Shown piece by piece: positions 56,600 through 64,000 of a stretch of 64,000 bases of DNA. Within the stretch, counting starts at the first letter, position 1; each line of letters opens with the position of its first letter. The position numbers and the translations under genes were made by a program. Source of the DNA: Segetibacter sp. (lineage in GTDB: Bacteria; Bacteroidota; Bacteroidia; Chitinophagales; Chitinophagaceae); the NCBI RefSeq assembly GCF_025963695.1, contig NZ_JAOQAH010000097.1, forward strand, positions 1 to 64,000. The letters are read 5' to 3'. The notes under the pieces are model-generated. The model was not told the origin of the DNA and searched no databases. It worked only from the letters and a program-made list of their open reading frames with translations.

Positions 56600-58462
56600 T
56601 CAATAATCCAGCTCTAATTTCAGGCGGTCTTTTAATTCCTTAATCATTGGGTATTGCTCGATAACCCGCTGATACTTTTCGCGGGTAGTTAAAGTTGCTT
56701 CAGAAATTACAATCTCTTTTGGCTGTTCGATTATACGTATGGTAAAACCTACGTTTCGGTTTTTGAAACAACTTTTTAAATACTCAAGCAAAGGCACTTT
56801 CTCCTGTTCAATAAATTTCTGCTCAAGGCTGGCTGAAACAGTAATAGAAAAATGCTGCTCATTTACCACTTGTAGCTCGGCATTATTAAAAACAGTGACG
56901 ACTGAGTGTTTTAACTGTTGCTTTAATTTATCGGTAAAGCATTTCCAATGTTCTTTCAGGTTTTCTTCCGTTACCGGAACTGCTTCCTCTATATTCTCAG
57001 CAGTTTTATTGGTGATATGTTTATCACGAAGACTTTGAAGAAGAGACTTTTTTGCAGTGGCAGGCTCTTTTGGTTTAACCGGTGCTGTCTTAACCGCTGT
57101 TTCAGTTAAGGTATCTGTAGCAGTTTGCAACATTGACAACGGCGCTGCAACAGGTGCAGGCTTTAAAGCAACAACCTTTGGTTCAGCCACAGTAGCAGAA
57201 GGTAGCTTTGACTCAATATATAGTTTGGCTGACGTAGCATTTGATGGAACAGCAGGTGCAGACTTTATTTGCAACGATTGCAACGGTTCAAATCTTACTG
57301 CTACCGGGCCATTAACCCGCTTTTTTTTTACAAGCGAAGCCGTTTGATTATCGAAAGACAATTCTATTGCTTGCTGCAAAAAAGTAAGCTTTATCATGGT
57401 CATTTCTACATGCAGCCTCTTGTTTCGGGCCATCTTGTAATTAATCTCCGCTTCGTTCAAAATGTTTAGCGCACTTATAAGGTAAGCAGGACTGACCTTT
57501 TTAGCTGTTTCTATATATTTTGGCTGAAGACCTTCTACCACATCAAGCAAAGACGCAGCTCTGGGATTTTGACAAACCAGCACATTGCGAATAAATTCTG
57601 CATAGCCGTTTAATACCAAATCTCCTTCAAACCCTTTGCGGTTTATCTCGTCGTAAAGCAACATCGACCCGGCCATATCCTGGTTAATCTGGGTATCGAG
57701 CATTTTGAAATAATAATCGTGGTCCAGTATGTTCAGATGCTCTAATGTATTTTGGTAAGTGACATCTCCATTTGTAAAACTTACAATCTTGTCAAGTATA
57801 CTAAGCGAGTCTCTCATACAACCTTCGCTTTTTTGAGCGATCAATTGCAAGGCAGCCTTTTCTGAATGAATATCTTCTTTTCCGGCAATTTCCTGCAAAT
57901 GCTCAACCGTGTCGTTGTTGGTGATACGCTTGAAATCGAAGATCTGGCAACGGCTTAAAATGGTAGGAAGTATCTTGTGCTTTTCGGTAGTAGCTAATAT
58001 AAAAATGGCATAAGAAGGCGGTTCTTCTAATGTTTTCAAAAATGCATTAAAAGCACTTGTACTAAGCATGTGTACCTCATCTACAATGTAGATCTTGTAT
58101 TTACCCGCCTGAGGTGCAAACCTAACCTGCTCAACCAGTGCGCGAATGTCTTCTACAGAGTTATTGCTGGCTGCATCGAGCTCGTGAATATTAAGGGAAG
58201 TTCCTTCATTAAACGAAACACAACTATGGCAAACGTTACATGCTTCACCATCTGGTTGTATGTTTTCACAATTAATTGTTTTAGCTAAAATACGGGCACA
58301 AGTTGTTTTACCTACTCCCCGCGGACCACAAAATAAAAAGGCATGAGCCAGTTGATGATTGCGAATAGCATTTTTTAAGGTAGTGGTAATATGGCTTTGC
58401 CCCACCACCGTATTAAAGTTTTGAGGCCTGTATTTTCGCGCTGAAACGATAAATTTTTCCAT
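56600..58462 (-). CDS. dnaX: DNA polymerase III subunit gamma/tau
   Basis: 620-residue clamp-loader ATPase. Walker A is GPRGVGKT (46-53), a zinc site has Cys65, Cys75, Cys78 and Cys81, and Walker B is VDEVHMLS. Domain III and an extended, less ordered C-terminal part (tau-like) follow. A short slippery run that would produce a gamma form is not obvious. The 5' leader is short and repeat copy R17 lies in the upstream gap. Confidence 0.94.
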   Translation of the reverse strand: MEKFIVSARKYRPQNFNTVVGQSHITTTLKNAIRNHQLAHAFLFCGPRGVGKTTCARILAKTINCENIQPDGEACNVCHSCVSFNEGTSLNIHELDAASNNSVEDIRALVEQVRFAPQAGKYKIYIVDEVHMLSTSAFNAFLKTLEEPPSYAIFILATTEKHKILPTILSRCQIFDFKRITNNDTVEHLQEIAGKEDIHSEKAALQLIAQKSEGCMRDSLSILDKIVSFTNGDVTYQNTLEHLNILDHDYYFKMLDTQINQDMAGSMLLYDEINRKGFEGDLVLNGYAEFIRNVLVCQNPRAASLLDVVEGLQPKYIETAKKVSPAYLISALNILNEAEINYKMARNKRLHVEMTMIKLTFLQQAIELSFDNQTASLVKKKRVNGPVAVRFEPLQSLQIKSAPAVPSNATSAKLYIESKLPSATVAEPKVVALKPAPVAAPLSMLQTATDTLTETAVKTAPVKPKEPATAKKSLLQSLRDKHITNKTAENIEEAVPVTEENLKEHWKCFTDKLKQQLKHSVVTVFNNAELQVVNEQHFSITVSASLEQKFIEQEKVPLLEYLKSCFKNRNVGFTIRIIEQPKEIVISEATLTTREKYQRVIEQYPMIKELKDRLKLELDY

Positions 58463-58594
58463 AATTTTCTCTCTCTCAAAAACGGGTTGAAGTGCAAATT
58501 AACAAACTTTGCTAAAGGATTGCACCTTCATTATTCACACCAAAGAGTCTGTACTGTTATTAATTTTTTTGGTAGCGGGCGGTAAAATAGTACC

Positions 58595-58620
58595 ATGCTT
58601 TTGTTGCGTCGCACACTTCG
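58595..58620 (+). repeat. Dispersed intergenic repeat, copy R17
   Basis: GCTTTTGTTGCGTCGCACAC followed by TTCG, closest to R6. Confidence 0.75.
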
Positions 58621-58652
58621 ACCGCAACAAAAACCGCAACACAGCAAATTGT

Positions 58653-58781
58653 ATGTTGACAGCAAACATTTTAGGTGGCGAAACTATTTTTAAAGAGCCC
58701 CCGGTTGCCGTTGAAAGTTTGTTCGTTGTAGCAGCGACTAAGAACGGGCAGCCAAAAGAGATGCTGCTAATTAAGAAGTAG
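58653..58781 (+). pseudogene. Short frame, possible gene remnant
   Basis: 42 residues: LTANILGGETIFKEPPVAV and then SLFVVAATKNGQPKEMLLIKK. The amino-acid mix is more protein-like than a random frame (beta-strand pattern ending at a stop), but there is no promoter, no partner and no family I recognise. It may be the tail of a decayed gene or chance. Confidence 0.22.
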
Positions 58782-58877
58782 CCATTTGTTCCAAATCCTT
58801 TTATCCGGCAAATCCGTTTAAATCCATGTCATCCGTGTTCAAACCATACCCCCAAATCCGCCATCGGTGTTCCATCG

Positions 58878-61589
58878 TCACTGCCGTTTGCTGTCATAAT
58901 GGTCTTTGCGCTGGTCATCTTCATCATCCATTTCGGGGCCTTTTATAATCTTTCGCCAGTCAATATCCCGGTTATAACGCTTCATCGCATTGGTGGGATC
59001 AAATACTTTTTTAGAAGGCATGACTAAATTATATGGAGTATAATCAGGCTTACCTGTAAAAAAGTCTTGCAAGCCTGAAGCAGTAGCATCATACTGATTT
59101 ACGTAAGGAACATTTAAAATATTATAAATAGTTTTTAAAATGGAGCCAAAGTTCGAGTGAGTATGCGATGTATAACCCCGCTTTACATAAGGACCTGCCA
59201 TCATAAGGATACTTCTATGGGCATCTATGTGATCTACTCCCCCTTGCGGATCATCTTCGGTAATAATTACCAGCATATTTTTCCAGTAAGGTGTGCGGGA
59301 AAGAAAATGTAAAATTCTGCCAACTGCCAGGTCGTTATCGGCCACAAAAGAATGACGATAAGGATATCCATCTGCAGGTCTCGGACTGGCAGTATGATCG
59401 TTAGGAACCTGCATGGTTACCAATTGAGGCATTTTACTTTTGCCTGTTAACCACATCTTTTTAAAGTTCCTTTCAAACTGTTCCATCCTGAACTGGTCGG
59501 GAATATTTGTATTATAACCGGCATAATCGTGGCTGGTCCTGCTCCACAGCGCTTTTTGCATCGGAACCATTACCGCATGTGCTGCGCCCGTGGCGGTGTC
59601 CGTCCATTCTTCACGTACATGAGCTGTTTCATTCGCTTCACCAAAATTGTAAAAAGATACTTTCTTTCTATCCAAAGCTTCCCACAAACCACCTCTTTCT
59701 GCATAATCTTCCGGGTCGATACTGCCTGTAGATCCGGGAAATCTTCTGCCTGAAGCTTTTGAAAATATTTTCGCCCTTTTATCTACGCTTGAATTGGTTT
59801 CTACCCATTCATTCGGTATTACGCCCATCATCCAGTGGTGCCCATGAATGGAGGCATCGCTATCACAGTAAAAATTGTCTGCAAAAGCAAACTCACTTGC
59901 TACTTTTAAATGATTTGGAGAGACATCGACGTTCTTTAGGTCTCCGCTTGTATCACTAATATTTACACGCACGCCAAAACGGGCCAAACTCGAATCGCCT
60001 TTACCCGTGTTTAATTGACCCATCACTTCATCATATGTCCTGTTTTCCTTAGTAATGTAAACGATGTGCTTAATCGGGCTGCTTCTTAATCCGGGTAACA
60101 GAGGAACCGGATTTTTCATGTCATCCCTTGCCGCTGTTTCAATAAAAGTATTATCGATGCATTGCTTGGTATATGCACTTAGCTGCTTTACATCGGGAAC
60201 TGGTATTTTATGAAAAGTACCGAGTTGAATATCTCCAATATAAGTTCCCTGTTCAGGTTCTACGAAACCTTTACCCCCATTTGGACCGGCTCCATAACCT
60301 CGACAAGTAATCACGTACAATTCCTTCTCATCGTTACTTAGTTGCACCCGTGCCGGCCCCCATCCCGTCGGAATTAACCCTCTCGTAATTTTCTTTTCAA
60401 CATCAATAACTGCAACCGCATTAAATCCTAATAGCGCTACGTACAACGTTTTTTCATCTTTGCTCAAACATATTCCAAAAGGTAACAAGCCCCGGTAACG
60501 ATCAATCAAAGGATCTACCTTAATCGGAATATGACCAATGATTCTATGGTTGCGATAATCAATAACCGAAATATTATCATTGGTTGCGTTGCTTACATAA
60601 GCATACCTGCTGCCGACAACTATCGAATTGGGGCTTGCGCCGCCCACCACTTCTGCACCTTCCACCATTTGGCCTACCTGGTGGCCCGGCTTAAATTTAT
60701 CAATCACTTTGTTAGTTACTAAATCAATTGTATACACACTCATTGCTTCAGGAGCTAATGGACTTCCGACACCAGGCACTTTCCTTCCCTTATATTCATA
60801 GCCTTCGATTGCCTCTTTAGTATTATCGCCATAAGGATGAAATGGCAAGGACAGGCTGTCTTTATTTTTCGGAGTAAGCCCAGTTAATAAAGGATAATCA
60901 TAAACACCCACGTTGGCTACAAACGCTGTTTTATAATCAGGGCTAATTGCGAGTCCAAAAGGTTGACGGCCGGTTTTTATAGATGCGGTTATTTTTTTTG
61001 TATGAATATCAATACGAACCAGTCTGAAATTGCCTCTGTCGAGCACCAATAGTTCATGATTGATATTGTTCAGCAAGAGATCAGAGGTAAAGCTGTCGCC
61101 ATACTCAACCCCTTCTATACTCCCATTTAATGAAATGGAATCAACTCGCCTGAATTTTTCTACGTCATATATAAGTACCGATCCGTTATCGCCACCACTT
61201 AAATAAACAGTTTTAGAATCGGGCGAAAATGCAACTCCTAAAAAAGACCCGTTAGAAAAAGGTGACGCAATAGTTTTATCATATGAAGGCACCCGTATTT
61301 TATTTAACGTGCTGTTATTGATTATTGTAAATACACCATTATGCAGCGTGATCGTTTTTGTTCCGTCAGGAGAAATGGCCATACCAAAAGGATCGTGAGT
61401 TATCTGAATAGTTTGACCAGCGGGAGTAACAAGTCTGCCGCTTGGTAAAACGGTTTTTCCATTTTTATTAATGTTTGTGTACGCATCCTTGCCGGGCACA
61501 GTTAAAATCTTCAGGAGCCTTTGGGCAGGAGTTTGAAATGCAAGTGAGATTAGAAAGATCAGAAAGAAACCTTTTGCGGCAGTATTCAT
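58878..61589 (-). CDS. YncE-like beta-propeller fused to an alkaline phosphatase-type phosphoesterase
   Basis: 903 residues from the ATG at 61589 (the frame extends upstream to 61685, without a signal-like start). A signal peptide (MNTAAKGFFLIFLISLAFQ) exports it. Residues about 65-475 form seven-bladed propeller repeats with AISPDG/AFSPDSKTVY-type motifs. The C-terminal part is an alkaline phosphatase-like fold with KENRTYDEVMG, the HGHHWMMG block and ITEDDPQGGVDHIDAHRS, resembling phospholipase C-type phosphoesterases of the phosphoesterase family. The substrate is unknown; the envelope is the likely site. It is divergent from ppk1. Confidence 0.87.
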   Translation of the reverse strand: MNTAAKGFFLIFLISLAFQTPAQRLLKILTVPGKDAYTNINKNGKTVLPSGRLVTPAGQTIQITHDPFGMAISPDGTKTITLHNGVFTIINNSTLNKIRVPSYDKTIASPFSNGSFLGVAFSPDSKTVYLSGGDNGSVLIYDVEKFRRVDSISLNGSIEGVEYGDSFTSDLLLNNINHELLVLDRGNFRLVRIDIHTKKITASIKTGRQPFGLAISPDYKTAFVANVGVYDYPLLTGLTPKNKDSLSLPFHPYGDNTKEAIEGYEYKGRKVPGVGSPLAPEAMSVYTIDLVTNKVIDKFKPGHQVGQMVEGAEVVGGASPNSIVVGSRYAYVSNATNDNISVIDYRNHRIIGHIPIKVDPLIDRYRGLLPFGICLSKDEKTLYVALLGFNAVAVIDVEKKITRGLIPTGWGPARVQLSNDEKELYVITCRGYGAGPNGGKGFVEPEQGTYIGDIQLGTFHKIPVPDVKQLSAYTKQCIDNTFIETAARDDMKNPVPLLPGLRSSPIKHIVYITKENRTYDEVMGQLNTGKGDSSLARFGVRVNISDTSGDLKNVDVSPNHLKVASEFAFADNFYCDSDASIHGHHWMMGVIPNEWVETNSSVDKRAKIFSKASGRRFPGSTGSIDPEDYAERGGLWEALDRKKVSFYNFGEANETAHVREEWTDTATGAAHAVMVPMQKALWSRTSHDYAGYNTNIPDQFRMEQFERNFKKMWLTGKSKMPQLVTMQVPNDHTASPRPADGYPYRHSFVADNDLAVGRILHFLSRTPYWKNMLVIITEDDPQGGVDHIDAHRSILMMAGPYVKRGYTSHTHSNFGSILKTIYNILNVPYVNQYDATASGLQDFFTGKPDYTPYNLVMPSKKVFDPTNAMKRYNRDIDWRKIIKGPEMDDEDDQRKDHYDSKRQ

Positions 61590-62040
61590 AAGTTTTACAA
61601 AAGAAGTATTTAATTGGAAAAAGAAGCCATTCTTACAAACATTTCCAGAAGTAGTGCTTCTTCTCAAAAATTTGCAAGGCTGCAAGGCCGGCTTTTTTAC
61701 ATAATGACAACGTCCGGTAAAAGTATCTCAACGCAACGTATTATTAGTCGTCATAGTAAAGAGAGAAAACTTCGAATTGTACATTTTGTCTTTCCCCGTT
61801 TAAATGCTATTTTTCATATATCCATAAAACGGGATTATGCAACAGTCGGTAAGTTGTAAAGGAAATCAGAATATGACTAACCAGATTAATCTCAAAACCA
61901 CCAGTCTAAAACAATTTTCGCAAACTTTTACCTTCACACTTTCCGTAATGGCACAAATGTTTCAGATGGAAAAAAACCAAATAAAAATAACAGATCAAAT
62001 TTATTGATAAGTCAGACCGTTAGATAGAAGATTAATTATC
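61590..62040. other. Divergent intergenic region before ppk1
   Basis: About 450 bp. The two plus-strand frames here carry no recognisable domain. Promoters for both neighbours should lie here, but I cannot place them firmly. Confidence 0.5.
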
Positions 62041-64000
62041 ATGAGTAAAAACAAATTCATTCCAAGAGATATTAGCTGGTTAAGTTTTAATGCACGAGTG
62101 CTGCAAGAGGCAAATGACCCAAGTGTTCCATTAAAAGCAAGGATCCGTTTCCTTGGCATTTTTTCAAATAATCTCGATGAGTTTTTTAGGGTACGGGTAG
62201 CTACTTTAAAACGGATGACGCAGATCGGAAAGAAGAATATGCACCTTGAAGAGGATCCTCAGAAGATTTTGGATGATATTCAAATGACCGTTTTGCAACA
62301 GCAGAATGAATTTAACCGAATTTGGGAGGATATACTGGTTGAACTTGAACATGAGAAAATCTACCTTCTAAACGAAAAACAATTAAATGAGGAGCAGAGC
62401 AAATTTGTAAGAAAATATTTTGAAGAAGAAGTAAGAAGTAACGTAATACCGCTGTTGGTAGAAAGCATTCCGCAATTTCCTTACCTGCGGGAAAAATCAA
62501 TTTACCTGGCGGTAATCATGAGAAAGGTAAATAGTGCCTATGAACAAAAGTACGCGCTGATAGAAATACCAACCCGGACTTTAGGACGATTTGTTTTACT
62601 GCCTGCCACAAATGGAGAGCAAAATATTATTCTACTTGAAGACGTTATTCGCTTTAACCTGCCTTCCATATTTTCTTACTTCGGATTCGATCATTTTGAG
62701 TCACATATTTTTAAAGTAACCAAAGACGCAGAAATTGATATAGATAGCGACATTTCAACATCGCTTATCCAAAAAATAGAAAAAGGCATAAAAAATCGCC
62801 GCAAAGGAAAAACGGTGCGTTTTGTATATGACAAAGAAATGGATGCCGGTTTGTTGGAATACCTGATCAGGAAATTAAACCTTTCAAGAAAAGACAATAT
62901 CATTCCCGGCGCTCGTATTCACAACTTTAAGCACTTTATGGATTTTCCTGATGTATTTAATTCAGAAAATCATCGCAGGGGTTCTTTCATGCATCCTGAC
63001 CTTTCTCACTCGCTTCGGGTTACAGACGTAATACTTGAAAAAGATGTACTGCTTAATTTTCCATATCATTCTTTCAATTCAGTTATTGATCTGTTAAGGG
63101 AGGCCGCAATAGATCCCTATGTAACTGTTATAAAAATAACTTTATATCGCCTTGCCCCTAATTCTAAAATTATAAATGCATTGATAAATGCGGTGCGTAA
63201 TGGAAAAGAAGTTGTTGTAATGCTTGAATTAAGAGCACGTTTCGATGAAGAAGCAAACCTTATCTGGAAAGAAAAACTGGAAGAAGAAGGCGTAAAAGTA
63301 TTGATTGGAGTAGACAATATGAAGGTGCATGCAAAAATTTGCATGATCAGGAAACGGGTGGCAGACCAGGTTATTCAGTACGGATTTGTAAGTACCGGCA
63401 ATTTAAACGAATCAACGGCAAAGGTGTATGGCGACCATTGCTTGCTTACAAGCAACCGGAATGTTATGACCGATATTAACCGGATTTTTAATTTTCTCGA
63501 AAATCCCAAATCAAGCTTCGAATCTTTAAAGCTCTGCCAAACATTATTAGTTTGCCCCACTAGCATGCGGCATGAGTTAACGCAATTAATAAATAAGGAG
63601 ATTAAGAATGCAAAAGCAAAAAAAGATGCTTGTATTACTTTAAAATTGAACTCGCTGAGTGATGCGGACCTAATAGAAAAGCTGTACGAGGCAGCGCAGG
63701 CAGGTGTGGTAGTAAAAATGGTAGTAAGAGGGATCTTTTGCGCCGTTGTTGAAAATTCAAAATTTAAAAAACCAATCAGTGCCATCAGTATTGTTGACGA
63801 ATATCTTGAGCATGCCCGCGTCCTGATTTTTCACAATGATGGCAAAGAAAAAGTTTTTATCTCTTCAGCCGACTGGATGGTAAGAAACCTTGACCATCGT
63901 ATAGAGGCTGCTATTCAGGTCACAAATAAAGATATCGTTACCGAATTGAAAGACATTATAAACATCCAGTTACAAGACAATATAAAAGCCCGGTTGCTCG
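62041..64000 (+). CDS. ppk1: Polyphosphate kinase 1 (3' end cut by window edge)
   Basis: 653 codons are visible of an expected 690-710. The protein begins MSKNKFIPRDISWLSFNARV and continues NNLDEFFRVRVATLKRM, the PPK1 N-terminal signature. The phospho-His is expected at His430 in VHAKICMI, followed by the STGNLNESTAKVYGDH block (E. coli has GTGNFNE). The HDG-type second phospholipase-D-like domain starts near the right edge. PPK1 makes inorganic polyphosphate from ATP. The start codon follows an AT-rich leader without an SD. Confidence 0.95.
   Translation, partial: MSKNKFIPRDISWLSFNARVLQEANDPSVPLKARIRFLGIFSNNLDEFFRVRVATLKRMTQIGKKNMHLEEDPQKILDDIQMTVLQQQNEFNRIWEDILVELEHEKIYLLNEKQLNEEQSKFVRKYFEEEVRSNVIPLLVESIPQFPYLREKSIYLAVIMRKVNSAYEQKYALIEIPTRTLGRFVLLPATNGEQNIILLEDVIRFNLPSIFSYFGFDHFESHIFKVTKDAEIDIDSDISTSLIQKIEKGIKNRRKGKTVRFVYDKEMDAGLLEYLIRKLNLSRKDNIIPGARIHNFKHFMDFPDVFNSENHRRGSFMHPDLSHSLRVTDVILEKDVLLNFPYHSFNSVIDLLREAAIDPYVTVIKITLYRLAPNSKIINALINAVRNGKEVVVMLELRARFDEEANLIWKEKLEEEGVKVLIGVDNMKVHAKICMIRKRVADQVIQYGFVSTGNLNESTAKVYGDHCLLTSNRNVMTDINRIFNFLENPKSSFESLKLCQTLLVCPTSMRHELTQLINKEIKNAKAKKDACITLKLNSLSDADLIEKLYEAAQAGVVVKMVVRGIFCAVVENSKFKKPISAISIVDEYLEHARVLIFHNDGKEKVFISSADWMVRNLDHRIEAAIQVTNKDIVTELKDIINIQLQDNIKARLL

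Larger units (their letters stand above)
58463..58877. other. Intergenic region dnaX-YncE gene with possible gene remnant
   Basis: 415 bp. Contains repeat copy R17, a 43-codon frame (58653-58781), and an ATCC-rich stretch (58808-58840, ATCCATGTCATCCGTGTTC) of the type often repeated between genes. Confidence 0.5.

Noticed and set aside
57057-57347. 96-residue plus-strand frame opposite dnaX
   Set aside because: Antisense to the low-complexity tail of DnaX; no signature.
1-64000. CRISPR array
   Set aside because: The repeated 25-mer is dispersed in both orientations over the whole window with irregular spacing of hundreds to thousands of bases, so it is not a CRISPR array, and no cas gene is present.
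1-64000. Insertion sequence or prophage
   Set aside because: No transposase, integrase, or phage structural gene was seen in any frame.

Overview
The window looks like chromosomal DNA of a Bacteroidota bacterium, most likely family Chitinophagaceae. The evidence is an LpxC-FabZ fusion gene, long-form IspG, a PorX-type response regulator with a PglZ domain, a BatB/BatC pair, a bacterial GH3 protein, tandem ClpP genes next to clpX, and many promoters with the Bacteroidota -7 box (TAnnTTTG or TACCTTCG) and almost no Shine-Dalgarno sequences. Most of the window is housekeeping. I see no prophage, insertion sequence, CRISPR array or rRNA operon.

Layout. 1-11 kb: fabG (cut by the left edge), GH3, a class D beta-lactamase-like lipoprotein, batB-batC, ispG, a saccharopine-dehydrogenase-like reductase, and a secreted M1 peptidase. 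12-20 kb: a class IV aminotransferase next to nadB, tRNA-Leu(TAG), then tig, two clpP genes, clpX and a small Gly-rich protein. 20-27 kb: acyl-CoA dehydrogenase, an HhH protein, a PhnP-like metallo-hydrolase, a small conserved protein, porX and a divergent HD phosphohydrolase. 27-34 kb: lpxD, lpxC-fabZ and lpxA (lipid A), a lone ABC ATPase, rsmE, dnaB. 34-40 kb: pheT, a coiled-coil protein, zapA, a candidate structured RNA (possibly 6S RNA), rny, and a TylF-like methyltransferase. 40-50 kb: rplS, tatA, gatA, a lytic transglycosylase, pabB, a charged low-complexity protein, purA, and relA/spoT. 50-56.5 kb: three same-strand genes for a secreted metallophosphoesterase/beta-barrel protein, an HD protein fused to a Pycsar-effector (PycTM-like) membrane domain, and a membrane-anchored class III nucleotide cyclase. 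56.5-64 kb: dnaX, a YncE-like propeller/phosphoesterase fusion, and ppk1 (cut by the right edge).

Two things stand out. First, the cyclase plus HD-PycTM gene pair has the composition of a Pycsar-type cyclic-nucleotide signalling system but an unusual architecture: the effector carries its own predicted HD hydrolase domain, the cyclase has four membrane helices, and an exported phosphoesterase/barrel gene sits directly upstream. Second, a short intergenic repeat (core CATYGTTGYGTCRCWC, usually followed by MCTTGTACT) occurs 17 times in both orientations, only between genes. Its centre is a near-palindrome whose two arms mostly change together, and several copies form inverted pairs.
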